From Kalmusia sp. IMI 367209 (lineage: Eukaryota > Ascomycota > Dothideomycetes > Pleosporales > Didymosphaeriaceae): 64,000 nucleotides of DNA. The stretch lies in contig JAPEUQ010000001.1 in assembly GCA_027946365.1 (NCBI GenBank), positions 372,001 to 436,000 on the forward strand, in the 5' to 3' direction. A model generated the notes under the pieces. The model saw nothing but the letters and a program-made list of their open reading frames with translations. It searched no databases and was not told where the DNA came from. Shown piece after piece: positions 1 to 10,783 of the stretch (positions are counted from its first letter, which is position 1; each line of letters begins with the position of its first letter). The position numbers were made by a program, and so were the translations under genes.

Positions 1-474
1 CCCACTGTCCTAGACGTCTACTTGATGAGCAGCCTTGTTATCCTATTGGTCTACTACACAATGTGCAGTCTGCTTAACATGGAAAGTCTTGTGAGTTGAG
101 GTTTGGTTCCGCTTAAGTTGTATGGCAGCGAAGGCTCACTCCAATTCAGCCCACGTACGCGATACTTGGATAGACCTCTCTACTTCCGTAAAGAGATTCA
201 GTTGAGGTAGAGTGTGGCAGGCGACCCGGTGTTCATGTCGCTGTGTCGTGCGCTGAGCCTCTAAACCGTTGCTAGGAGCAGCTGCAGTTCACTCCACCAT
301 GACGCCTCGGCCGAATATTGAACTACTGGTGATTTATGACGAGCATTGTGCACGGTCTCCCTCTCGAAGCTTCATACCGCCGTTGCTATAGAACAACATT
401 CGGTCGCATTCTACGGTCCACTCACTTCACCCACCTCAACCAACACTTTAAACGGTCTCTCAAATCATACACAC
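1..474. other. Left-edge non-coding stretch and leader of the HAD-terpene cyclase gene
   Basis: No open frame here continues or resembles a known protein. The last ~100 bases are pyrimidine/A-rich and lead into the ATG at 475, which fits a fungal 5' leader. The genomic neighbours to the left are not visible, so it cannot be told whether the terpene cyclase belongs to a larger cluster. Confidence 0.5.
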
Positions 475-2100
475 ATGTCGAACTCTTCTATCATATCTCC
501 ATCTCCCCCCGAAAAGATTCGAGAGGAGCCAATACCAGGAGCCATGGCCGTGCCTCCAACCCGTGTCCTCGTCTTGGACCTCGGCGGCGTACTATTCCAC
601 TGGTCCGCCGACAACCTCACAGCCCTCTCGCGCAAGACCTTCCACGCGGTCATTACGTCGGAGGACTGGGCTACCCTCGAGCGCGGCGAGATTGCGGAAC
701 AAGATGCAGTACAGCGTATCGCGGCTTCGCTTTCGATTCAACCCGACGACGTCGTCACTGCGCTCGAGCAGTGCCGTCCCACCATGCGTGTAGACATCGA
801 GTTGATGGACAAGCTGATCAAGATAAAGGAGCATGGCAAACTGAAGGTCTACGCGATGACCAATGTGTCGGTGTGTGACTTCAGTCGCATGAAGGCTATG
901 CTATCCGACTGGGCTTTGTTCGATGAGGTCTATACTTCATTCGAACTTGCTTCCCGGAAGCCTGAGGTAGAATCTTTCAAGTGTTTTGCTTCTAACATTG
1001 GTGTAGATGCGAAGGACATCGTTTTCGTCGATGATACGGCTGCGAATGTGGACGCCGCGACCTCGCTCGGTTGGCGCTCACTGCTCTTCAACTCGCCAGA
1101 GACCCTTATCGACCAGCTGGGTGATATCTTCCTCGGTCCAATTGCGCAAGGAAAAGCCTGGCTCAAGAACAACGCGCGCCGCCTCGTCACAGATGTAGAG
1201 CCGGGCAAGTCTTTCCCGAGTGGCGTGTCTTTCCCAGACACCTTCTCCCAGTTCCTCATCATGGATGCCATACGCGATCCTTCTCTTCTCCATCTCCGTG
1301 AGCGCGGTACCTACGAGAATGACGAAACGGACGAATACATCCTCAACGCCACCTCCGTGGCACGTCAATGGAACTACTTCATCGACGAGCCCGTGGGTAC
1401 GAGCCAGACCTTCCCAGACGATGTCGACACCACGTCCTACGCAGTTCTCGCCTTCGGCACCACAACCGGTGTCAACGCCGTGCTCGACGCCATGCTCGCG
1501 AACCGCAACGAGGACGGTCTCATACAGACGTACTGGGACAGCGCCCGCCCCCGCATCGACATCTGCGTCCTCACCAATGTCGCCCGCGTTTTCTACAAGA
1601 ATGGTCGTGGCGCCGACATCCAGAATGAGCTTGCCTATATCCATGGCGCTCTTGTCGCTCGTGACTATACTGAGGGCACGCGGCACTACATCACCGCCGA
1701 GACATTTTTCTTCTTCTTGTCGCAGCTCATCGCTGCCAACCCCAATGCCACGGAAGTCCAGGACTTGCGTGAGCCCCTTCAATCAGCTCTTTTAACCCGC
1801 GTTGGCGTATACGACAAGATGGTCGACTCCCTCTGCGTCGCCATGCGCGTGCTGGCCTGCCAATCGCTCGGTCTCAATCCCGAGCCAGACATGTCTCGTC
1901 TCAAGGCGTTCCAAGGCGAAGATGGCAGCTGGCCGCTGGGATGGGTCTGTCGGTATGGCAAGACGAAAGAGCGTCTCGGCAACCGCGGCGTCGTCACGGC
2001 GTTTGCTGTCAAGGCGTTGGAGACTGAGTTGTTCGACGTTGCCAATGGTTGTGGAGGATATCGTGAACGTGCTCAGATGTCCACGTGCGCAGCGCCTTAG
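475..2100 (+). CDS. HAD-like / class II terpene cyclase fusion protein (drimane-type sesquiterpene synthase family)
   Basis: A single exon encodes 541 residues. Residues ~25-215 are a haloacid dehalogenase (HAD) fold: motif I DLGGVLF with Asp35, motif II Thr129 in AMTNVS, Lys162 in SRKPEVE and the acidic pair Asp186-Asp187 in VFVDD. The C-terminal half is alpha-helical and terpene-cyclase-like, with DVDTT at 316-320. A DxDTT motif behind a HAD domain is the signature of the AstC/drimenol-synthase group, in which farnesyl diphosphate is cyclised by protonation to a drimane-type diphosphate and the HAD part can remove phosphate. The family call rests on this pairing; the product (drimenyl, albicanyl or other) cannot be told. 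The ATG at 475 is preceded by a stretch without protein character; an ATG at 544 in an excellent context (GCCATGG) is an alternative start. No P450 or other tailoring gene lies immediately to the right, so a cluster, if any, would extend leftwards. A cytosolic enzyme is expected, as no signal or membrane segment is seen. Confidence 0.85.
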   Translation: MSNSSIISPSPPEKIREEPIPGAMAVPPTRVLVLDLGGVLFHWSADNLTALSRKTFHAVITSEDWATLERGEIAEQDAVQRIAASLSIQPDDVVTALEQCRPTMRVDIELMDKLIKIKEHGKLKVYAMTNVSVCDFSRMKAMLSDWALFDEVYTSFELASRKPEVESFKCFASNIGVDAKDIVFVDDTAANVDAATSLGWRSLLFNSPETLIDQLGDIFLGPIAQGKAWLKNNARRLVTDVEPGKSFPSGVSFPDTFSQFLIMDAIRDPSLLHLRERGTYENDETDEYILNATSVARQWNYFIDEPVGTSQTFPDDVDTTSYAVLAFGTTTGVNAVLDAMLANRNEDGLIQTYWDSARPRIDICVLTNVARVFYKNGRGADIQNELAYIHGALVARDYTEGTRHYITAETFFFFLSQLIAANPNATEVQDLREPLQSALLTRVGVYDKMVDSLCVAMRVLACQSLGLNPEPDMSRLKAFQGEDGSWPLGWVCRYGKTKERLGNRGVVTAFAVKALETELFDVANGCGGYRERAQMSTCAAP

Positions 2101-2778
2101 ACCCGGCTCTGTGGCACTCACGAGGGGCTAGCTTACCATGCGACCCCTTTCGTGAAAGCTCCATGTGTCTGATGGATTTTGCCGTCTACATCGGTGCATT
2201 TGGACTTACTTACTTGACTTCAAGCGTTTAGGAGCTCATCCGGGGCTGGAGTTACGGATTGGCGTATGGGACGCGCTCTGTTGGGTGTAGAGTGCGTATC
2301 ACGTTATCACCTCGTACCAGTAGTTGATTTTATATTGTTTCGGTGTCTAAAGTCTTTGTCGTTGAAGCTTCAACGCAAATCTGATTTCAGATGGAGTTCT
2401 GGCCGGAGCGTAGAGATGGACCTGGTTAGTTACATAGGTGAACTAATATATGAATACAAAGCTTGACTTGATCTGATATTGACTTTACATGTTGGCCTAA
2501 TTTGATATGGAGTAATACCATCCAATGTTAGACACCGTTGCTAACTTGCGACGCAGGTCAAGATCACGCAGATGCACGTTTCAAATATTTCATGTGAAGG
2601 AAAAATTGCAATTTGATAATGAGCCGTGGGACCAGACTTCATACTATATAGGCCATGCAAAAAACCTCCACCTGAGCGAAACTTTTATAAGGCTTGCTCA
2701 AAGCCAGACCATCTTGCGGTTACCACCTAGCCGTATCCATCGGCCGGCGATATATCCTCCTCTCCTAAGCGGATGCAC
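2101..2778. other. Intergenic stretch between convergent genes
   Basis: This is 678 bases between the 3' ends of the terpene cyclase and the calcium exchanger. It is AT-rich after ~2330. Short open frames exist but none shows protein-family character. It presumably holds both 3' UTRs. Confidence 0.5.
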
Positions 2779-5150
2779 CTACATCCCAATCATCCTCTTG
2801 ACCAACATCGCAGCAGTGTTGGGACTGCATTTATCATCGCTACCACCGATCTGCGACGCATCGCATCCATCTGGATAAAAGAAACTGGCTAGAGCGATAA
2901 TAACATAAGCTGCAATAAGCAGACTGCCTTCGAGGTAGTTACTCCTTCCATCTAAGACGAGGAAGTTCACCACAAAAGCCGTGACAAAGAGGGCCACAGT
3001 CTCGAAGATGTTGAAGTATAAGGTCATCGGCTTACCCATGATCCAACCGAGAATGACGATAAAGGGTGTGATGAAGATGGCAATCTGGATGGACGAGCCG
3101 ACTGCGACACCGATGGAGAGATCCATTTTATTCTTCATGGCGACTGTTACAGCAGTGACGTGCTCGGCAGCATTACCAACGATGGGTAAGATGATGAGAC
3201 CAATGAAAGCTTGACTGACACCAGTCTTGTCTACCATGGGCTCGATGGCGTCGCTCATGAAATCGGCACATACAGCGACAAGGGCAGTGCTGATGACAAG
3301 CATCATGATAGCAGCGGTGCGAGACATTTCCGGGGCCTCCTCCTCCGCGACCTCCGCAGGATGAACGGAAGGAGCGCCAGATACAAGTCGTGTGGGTGTT
3401 GGGCGTGTCACAGAGCTGTTCTGAGAATCTAAGCGTCGGATATCCTCGGGCTCAGACTTGGTGCGCCGAAGAGTCCTCGCAGCCGCAACACGCAGATTGG
3501 GAACAGGAGCGCCGACTGGAGCCGGATTCTGTGGATTGCGAAAGACATTTTCGGAGAGCAAGGAGGGTCGGAAACTCGGTCGCTTCGATGTGGGCGCGGC
3601 CTCACCTTGCTGAACTTCTTCGGCGAAGGCGACCCTAGGTGTTGGCTCAGGCTGGGGAGCGGGAGTTTGGACGATCTCAGTTTTCTCGCTGTCTTCGTGA
3701 CGATGTTTACGGTGCTTCTTCTTGTGCTTAGACCTGCGCTTCTCACGCTTAGCCGTGGCAAGTGAGCCAGAAGAGCCGGCTTCGAAGTCACGGGCAACCG
3801 GTGCGTAATCGTCCACATCAGCCTCATCACCACTAACGATAGCAGTAAGGGAACCGCGTCGTGAGATACCAGTGGATCCGATGGCATTCTCATCGCTAGT
3901 GCCGTTGCGATGTAAGTCGAAGTAGTTGTTGTGGCGCTCTACAGAGGGCGAGCTCATGACCGACGGGGCCTCCGGAGTTTCCTTGGAACTGGCGCTGGAT
4001 TTCCGACGCATCCTGCGCACGGCACGCTTAATCTTAGATTTGGCCGTAGTATGGGAGCCGGCAGAGCTATCGCTATCGCTATCACTGGAGCTCGACGAGG
4101 AGTCCGAACTGGAGGAATTGAACATGTCGGCCATGACACCGGGGTGCGATTCCTCGTCGATGATGTGCTGAGGCGTGCTGGCATACATGTAGCCATGACT
4201 CTTGAGCTGAAAGAGTAGATACAGAACGTAGACCAGCAGCAAGACGACACTAGTGCCGCGACTAACCTGCAGCGTCTGGCTGTCGGCGATGGCATTGCTG
4301 GAGAAGGCAGCATGGAATGCCGTAGGGAGCAACAGACTCATAACGGCCAAACTCAGCATGCAAGCACTCATCTGCGTGACGGTGCTGTTATAGACCTAAG
4401 TGGGGTTAGCGTCGCATTAGCCCAAGCTTTGCTTGGAGTGCTTACCTGCTCTTGATATCTCAAGCCTCCCAGTAGGAAAGCCATGCCAAGAATGAGCAGC
4501 AGATTTGCTAGAATAGATCCCAGCAATGCAGCCTGTACGACCTCAATCTGATCGCCAGCAAGCAAGATGATGAACAGGATCAACTCGACAGCATTTCCGA
4601 ACGAGACATTGAGCAGCGCGCCTAGAGTGTCTCCTAGACGTGCGGCGACTGCCTCAGTCGCGTGCGCGAGCAGACCAGCCAGCGGAATAATAGCGACCGC
4701 GTTCATCGCGAACACGATCTCGGGACCCAGGCCAGCGGCGTGCACGGCGATGCCGATGGGCACGAAGATGAGTAGGGCATTGACCCAGCTGTGGGTGAGA
4801 GCATTCTTGGTATGTCTCCCAAATCGAATAGTTCCGGCTCGCATGCGTGTGAGCATGGGCTGCTTGGGCTCTACGGCGGTAGATGTCTCTCCCTCAATCG
4901 GAGGCGGCGCTGGGGGTGGCGCAGAGGGCGATGCCTTCTCGGCGACATGGTTTTGGCTGGTGTCGCTGCTGTGGCTGTTGGAAGGGCCTTGCTTCTCAGC
5001 GAGGCTTGTGTGCGAGGCACTGCGCGTGCTGCCATTGTGTGGAGAGGCGTGGGTTGGAAGGATGGACGGGTCCTTCTTGCGTCCCAAGCCTAGAGCTGCC
5101 GCTGTAGACTTGATACTGCGCGATAAAGGGGGTTCGTCAGTTTCTCCCAT
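2779..5150 (-). CDS. Vacuolar-type Ca2+/H+ exchanger (CAX family)
   Basis: Two exons (5150-4446 and 4395-2779) joined across a 50 nt GT-AG intron encode 773 residues. After a disordered N-terminus of ~110 residues, the first exchanger half carries GNAVE (185-189), the alpha-1 cation-binding repeat. The second half carries GNAAEH (about 642-647). Frame continuity over the intron restores RYQEQ-VYNSTVTQ, a stretch typical of Vcx1-type exchangers. Between the two halves sits a very long hydrophilic loop of ~280 residues with an acidic serine run (Ser/Asp repeats) and a Lys/His-rich basic patch, much longer than the loop of yeast Vcx1. CAX proteins use the proton gradient to load Ca2+ (and Mn2+) into vacuoles and shape calcineurin signalling. 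The start at 5150 (MGETDEPP) is chosen because upstream codons look like non-coding leader. The long loop may be a regulatory or phosphorylated region (inference). Confidence 0.9.
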
Positions 5151-5818
5151 CGATGAGTGTCGGTAAGCGCTGGAGATCGCAAAGTGTACAAGAAGTTGTA
5201 CGTGGGGAAAACAAGGCGAGCGAAGACGGCGCGGGCTCTTGTACCCGTAACAAAGACTCGCGCTAAGCCGCTGCAATAGATGACGAACGCGCACGTGCCC
5301 TGCTTCTCATTGGCCGCCTAGGGGCTCGCCACGCCTGCGCCACATTCCGGTCCCAGCAGTCGCGTTCTCGAATGCCTTGGAAACCGCACCATGACTTCAC
5401 TCTTATGTCTTCTTAACATCCACCGTCACAACTACATACTCGTGCACTGCAGCTTTCCTGCTTTGGTCCAGCGCGTCATTCACATCTATCTTTATCAGGG
5501 CTACGCGTCCCCACCTTGTGTGTGTGATCGGCGGCCCACATATCGCAGTGGATCGGCAAACCCAACTACAGCAACTCACACTCGAACACACCGCACCAAC
5601 AGATTACCATCGAACATGACAAGAATTATGGTTTACTGCTTGCTTCGGAGAACATGTCGTCGCCGAGAGCATGAGTTGGCATAATGAGCTATCGCCGAAA
5701 TTCGCAACTATTGCCGAAGGAGCTGTGGACCATGTCCGACTGCCGACTTTGCCGGTACCCCTACGCGCCAAATCTTAGCATCCCTACACTTCAAATAACC
5801 ACTCATGATTTCCACGCC
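5151..5818. other. Intergenic stretch upstream of the Ca2+/H+ exchanger
   Basis: This 668-base stretch holds the promoter of the leftward exchanger gene and the 3' flank of the leftward dehydrogenase gene. Open frames on the + strand (for example 5391-5684 and 5684-5956) have no family resemblance and partly overlap the dehydrogenase 3' end, so they were not called. Confidence 0.5.
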
Positions 5819-6934
5819 TCACTCATCGGCGACCCTGACAATGACTTTCGTACTACCCAGCTTTCCACTCTTCTGTACCTCCCATGCCTGCTCGATTTCC
5901 TCTATCCCCTCTCCTTCAACACTGTGTTCTCCAACCGTCAGCTTCCCGTTGTCTAACAATCTGTAAATTACAGGAATCCACGCGTTCATCTTCTTATTCA
6001 ACTCAACAGAATTAGGACGCCCGATCGGTCCCAGTTCAATTGGTTTCGTGATGAAGCCGAGCGAAGCATCGGGCGCAGGATCCCAATCGTTCGTAGTGGT
6101 GTAGATGCGCTCGCCAAGCGAAGGGATGGCAGTAAAGATCTTGGAGACGAGGTCGTTGTTCACCGAGATGGCATCGAAAGCGAGATTGACCCTAGCGCCC
6201 GTGACTCGCTTCACCTCTTCGACAATGTCACTATCTGAACTCTTATAGTCAATTGTCGCGTCTGCGCCGAGCGATTTGAGCAGCTAACACGCGTCAGTCT
6301 TCATCGTAGTTACGCAAAAGGCAATACTTACATCAAACGACTTCGTCGAGCACGTTGTCACTACCTTATACCCCGCCAACTTGAATGTCTGCACCGCGAA
6401 CTTCCCCACCGCCCCGCACCCCGAATACAATAACCCATTCCCCTTCCCTGGTCCCTTGCCCTCCTCTATCCCCTCCATACTTACACCCAATTCCCCAAAC
6501 ACGCCTAGAAACGCAGTCAACAGTCCTGCGCAGACCGTACTCGCCTGCGCCATCGTCAACGCCCCCGGCTTCAATATTGCTACCTCAGCATCCAGCAGGA
6601 AATACTCCTGCCACGCACTATACCCGGCTGCACCTATTCGCACGCATCCAAGCACTTGATCGCCTTCTTTGAAGTGCCCACCCAGCGGGTTGACGGCGTC
6701 AGACCCGGCTTTTACGACGACGCCCGAGGCTTCGCAGCCAGGAACCATGGGCCAGGATTCGACGAGTAGGCCCATGTTTGCGAGAAAGATGTCTGCAGGA
6801 TTGATGGCGGTGTAGATGTTGCGGACGAGGATTTGGGTGGGCGATGGTGATGGGACGGGAAGGTCGGAGCTGATCCTGGGTGCGGCGCCTTGTGTGGGGA
6901 TGGTGAGTCCCTTCATCGTGCTTGGGAGAGACAT
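5819..6934 (-). CDS. Zinc-binding-type medium-chain dehydrogenase (quinone oxidoreductase / trans-enoyl reductase-like)
   Basis: Two exons (6934-6332, 6283-5819) around a 48 nt intron (GTAAGT...TTAG) encode 355 residues, the usual length for the medium-chain dehydrogenase/reductase superfamily. The N-terminal GroES-like part contains TAINPADIF and VPGCEASGVV. The Rossmann part has the NAD(P)H-binding turn SGCGAVGKFAVQ followed by AGYKVVTTCS, and the intron joins KSFD to LLKSLGADATIDYK in frame. The catalytic zinc ligands of true alcohol dehydrogenases are not evident, so an NADPH-dependent enoyl or quinone reductase (ToxD-like group) is more likely than an alcohol dehydrogenase. The substrate is unknown. 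Such enzymes can serve as trans-acting enoyl reductases for polyketide synthases, but no polyketide synthase is in this window. Confidence 0.85.
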
Positions 6935-7544
6935 GATGATACACGAATGAATGCTTCTTTATAGTCGCAGTGAAATAGTGACTATCAACGGCGTAGCTCC
7001 TGAAGCGTATGAATGAAGTCGGTACACGAATGCGTTGTATTCCATTTCAAGATTGACTCTCGCTATCTCTACTTATACATCCCTTCATTTCCCCTCTTCC
7101 ACATGCTCGCATTCTCGCATTCTCGCATTGCCCAAAAGTATACGAAAACCTCTGCAGCTTTGGTCTACCTAATCGCCGTTGTAGTGACTAACCCTGCATC
7201 GCGCTTTTGTCAGCCGCGTAATCAAGCCAATCATGCGCGTGCCAGGGTCTCCGGTTACCGTGTTTGGTACAGTACCCTTACTGGTCGTGGCTGGCCATGG
7301 CGCCGGGCCAGACTTCGTAGAATCGTCGTACTCTGGTTGGGAGCGGGGTGGAAGGGGAGGTCAGTCATCGCTCACGTGCATTACCTTGTACATTGATCTG
7401 TATAGCTTATGAAGCAAAAAAGGAGCTGTGAATCGATAGATACTCGACGAAACAATCGTTACTTGCAATGCATGTATAATATCATATATTGTTCTAGCAA
7501 ATACTGCTTCCGGCAAGAAGCAATGCCTAGAAGCAAGGTATCCC
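6935..7544. other. Intergenic stretch
   Basis: These 610 bases lie between two leftward genes: promoter of the dehydrogenase and 3' flank of the deacetylase. A 127-codon + strand frame at 7013-7396 has irregular composition and no family resemblance. Nothing else was recognised. Confidence 0.45.
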
Positions 7545-8375
7545 CTAGCAGCTTGTTTGCGTGTTACCTGTACCGTTGGTGTAGGCACCCGTTGGGTCTC
7601 CCAAGCACTCCGCTACAGTGACGAGCTTTAGATTGTTCGTCTTCGCCCAATTGATCAACCACGGCGTCAGGGTCTCCACCGTCCCCTGATACGTCTCGTG
7701 CATGAGCGGGATGTGGCCGTTGCCGCTTGCGCCCGCAGCTTGGAATTTCGCTTCGCTCTGCGCAGGCGTCTTGCCGTTCCAGTCCTCGGCATCAACATCG
7801 TCGGTGATGACGCGGTAGCCGAGCGTCTTCATAGTGGAGAGTACCGATCCGCCTGTCTCAAGGTAGGGTGGTCGCATGTAGGTGGGTTTTACGCCAATGA
7901 TGTTGACGAGGGCGGTTTCGAGCTTGGTCATTTCGGTGGTGAGGGCTGAGGCAGAGAGGGAGCCGATGTGCGGGTGTGTCCAGGTGTGCGAGGCGATTTG
8001 GTGGCCAGCTTTGAAGGCGTTTTGGAGGGCGGTCTTTTGGTTGTAGATGCAGCCTATTACTCATTAGTATCAATTCAGTATTTTCTTATAGATATGGAGA
8101 CGATGTGAAGTTGAGCATCTTTCCGTACCGTAAAGAGTACCAGTGACGAAGAAGGTGCCCTTCGCACCACCGTTGCTGAGGATGTCGGCGAGCTTTTGCG
8201 TGTACTGATATGGTCCATCGTCATAGGCGAGGGCAATTTGACCCGGGGAACTGCACTTCGTGATGACCTGGCCGGCTGGTGGACCTGCGGCTGTCATCAT
8301 CTGAATGGGATTCAAAATTGGTACCGCGCTGGTAGCAGCAGCCAGTGACGTTACGAGTAGCGCTTTAAGACCCAT
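7545..8375 (-). CDS. Secreted polysaccharide (chitin) deacetylase, NodB-type
   Basis: Two exons (8375-8129, 8053-7545) flank a 75 nt intron with donor GTACGG and a clear branch region (ATACTAATG) before the acceptor; they encode 251 residues. Residues 1-18 form a hydrophobic signal peptide ending at TSAVP. The NodB fold follows: motif 1 IALAYDDGP (Asp52-Asp53), motif 2 SHTWTHPH with the metal-ligand histidines His105 and His109, and motif 3 MRPPYLE. The family (carbohydrate esterase 4) removes N-acetyl groups from chitin or related polymers with a divalent metal. No chitin-binding domain is attached, so this is a single-domain form. Fungal pathogens use such secreted deacetylases to hide chitin from plant receptors, but cell-wall remodelling is equally possible here. 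Confidence 0.9.
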
Positions 8376-9086
8376 GATTGCGATGACTTGGCAAACGAGT
8401 AAGACAGTGCACTTCGAAAATCCATCTTGCGTTCCGGACTAGTAGCTTTTATATGTAGCGATCGGCCATAGCTTGCGCATGCATCGTCGTCGATATTGCG
8501 CTTGGGATCCTCTTGGCTCATTCCTGGTAGATGAACCCAGACTATCCGGGACTTCGGTGCGACTATCGCTTCAATTCAGACATGATCCTGGTCTCTTGCG
8601 GCAAACGGAGCATAAGGAAGCATGGCTATGCTATTTCCAGGATTAAGTTACCAGACTATTATTCTTGTCTATCCATTTAGAGGTAGACCCGGCGGTAAGT
8701 GACGCAAAAGCGTACAGTTTCGACGCGTTCATATTTGAGGTGCCCTTCATCCGATAAATTTGTGAGGAAGCTAAGAGGTGAGTTCATATCGGTGTCGTCA
8801 TGCTTCCGCCGGTTAAATATGCCATAACCACGGTTTCGCCACGTGAGAGATCAGCCTCGGGATGCTTAGACGCGCTTCCCCACAGGTCAACAGGGTAAGA
8901 ATTTACTTGGCATAATGCTCGTTCTACTAGACGTATTTAGAGGCCTAGATCCCGAATAGCTTGACGCGTCAGGGATTAGAAGGCAGGCTGGACGCTGCTT
9001 ATCTTTAAAATTCTTTTCACGGGTGTAGCTGGTGATCATCGTAGTTGGGGATGGTATCGCTTTGTCAAATCTTGCGCTCAAGTAGT
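8376..9086. other. Intergenic stretch
   Basis: This 711-base stretch contains the promoter of the leftward deacetylase and the 3' flank of the leftward Zn2Cys6 gene. No coding frame of substance was seen. Confidence 0.45.
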
Positions 9087-10783
9087 TCACCTAGGAGAAA
9101 TTTGGTATGGTCCCCCTACTGTTTCTAGTGGCATACATTGGACAGACCCATTTGAGAGCTGCACTGGAAAGTCGATCATCGCATTATGTGGCGATCTTTC
9201 TCCCACGTTAATAAGCTCGATCGCCGTCAACCGGTCCAGCGAAGGTGCTACAGCCGGGGTCTGCTCTGCTTGTATTGGCGTAAGACTTCCTTCCAACGGT
9301 ACAGCATAAAGCATCGCCGGTAGCCCCTCTGGCTGCTCCCATGCGCCCCTGGCGAAAACACCATTAGCAGCGGACTTCACTGCACGGGAAAGTCTTCTGC
9401 CTCCTGGAGAATTAAAACCTCCAAGCGTCTCCCAAGCAACTTTTGTAGCTATGAATCCGATTGTATTTGATTCACCGCTTCCTTCTCGTTTCTCGTATGC
9501 TTTTAATTCCAGGCACTTGACGATGTGCAAGGCAGCCGCTATTTCAAGTGAGAGATTCTCTGCTGTTGGATTGAAAGAATTGAAAATTCGTTGAATGCAT
9601 ATGAAAGCCGCATTATAAAGCATGTAGGTCGTCGCCGAGGCATGGTTCGCAAGAGGAGGGTCTTTAACGGTAGCGGTAGATGATGTCCGTTCTTCTAGCA
9701 TACCCGCGTTGTGCCGTTCCCAACGAGGGTATAGAGCCTTCAGTCTGTCCATGCAAATACGAGCAAAGGCCATTGCCCGGTGACGGTCTTCCCTAGTGGC
9801 GGTGTGCAAGGACATTGTCTTACCGTCTTTCATTAATACCGTACAGTCTGCCAATATGAGCAGTATCTCGTGCCGGATAAGTGAGCCTTCGTCGGTGTGA
9901 GGCGATGGGATACATCTCCATTCTGGGGATGCCCATATTGACACCCTTCGCTGAATCAGTGCTCCAACTATGCAAAGTATACGAACCCCACTAAGAATTG
10001 CTGGATTCGAACCTGTAGGAGATGTAGGAGGACCTCGTGCTGCGATGATGGCTTCAATTCCGCGGACGTGCTTGAAGAAATTGTTTGGACCGGTAGGAAC
10101 GAAGATCTCCAGTATCATGCATGTTACCGCAGTCAGAATTGTCTCGTCTGCTGTCTGCAGGTGTGGCTGTGCTAAGTGAACGTTGAGCTGCGTCAGAACT
10201 TTTCCATAGGATCGATAACCCCTGTTTATTATAGTTTGTTGGCGATTTTGGTTTCCAAAGAAGGACGCAGAGAGACTGAGTATAGCATTGCGGAGCAAAT
10301 CAAGGCCAGGTTCCAGAGCGCAATCGCTTAGTCCGACACGTTGAACGATGTCACATGCCACTTCCACACATCCTCCTCTCATAAGATGTTTCCGGGTGTA
10401 AGCCACGCAAATATCATCTTCAAATGCGACAAACGAAAGCTCTCCGGGGATCTGGTGGAATGCGACGGCAGAGCCATTGGTAGGGACCTGTTTATGACTT
10501 ATCCAGGTAGGATCTTTCGGACCATCGCATGTCAAGCCACGTTTTTTACACCGGTTACAAATAGGACGAGTTTCGTCTGATTTCGTTAGTACTGACTACT
10601 TCTCTGACATGTTGTACCTTTGTCGGAAAAAGGCAAGGGCTTGCAGCCGCATCGAGAATGTAGACAACAGTCCCGCAATTGCGACATGGCCAAATCTAGA
10701 TAGGTATTGAGAGACGTACCGCATTTTATTCGTCGTTGTCGGCAGTTAGAACAGCCTTTTGAACGTCCTGCTCTGCTTACCAT
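9087..10783 (-). CDS. Zn2Cys6 fungal transcription factor
   Basis: Exon 1 (10783-10720) and exon 2 (10576-9087) are joined across a 143 nt intron (donor GTACGT, branch/acceptor TACTAACGAAATCAG) and encode 517 residues. The intron falls directly after the third zinc cysteine. Splicing restores the full binuclear cluster Cys11-x2-Cys14-x6-Cys21-x6-Cys28-x2-Cys31-x6-Cys38, with basic RQRRIK after the second cysteine. The remaining ~450 residues resemble the fungal_trans_2 (DUF3468) class: an EVACDIVQRVGL-like helical start, a conserved LRNAILSLSA segment and no separate C-terminal domain. It is a nuclear DNA-binding regulator; the target is unknown. It is divergently arranged with the cysteine hydrolase at 11722, which makes that gene a candidate target (inference from position only). 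Confidence 0.85.

Noticed and set aside
1078..1782. 234-codon frame on the minus strand inside the terpene cyclase gene
   Set aside because: Fully antisense to a clearly conserved coding exon; composition mirrors it and no domain is seen.
2525..2878. 117-codon plus-strand frame overlapping the exchanger's 3' end
   Set aside because: No family resemblance, poor start context, overlaps conserved exchanger codons.
7013..7396. 127-codon plus-strand frame
   Set aside because: Irregular composition, no domain, lies in a promoter/3' flank region.
10008..10025. GGTTCGAATCC-like tRNA B-box on the minus strand
   Set aside because: Lies inside a conserved coding exon and no cloverleaf could be assembled around it.
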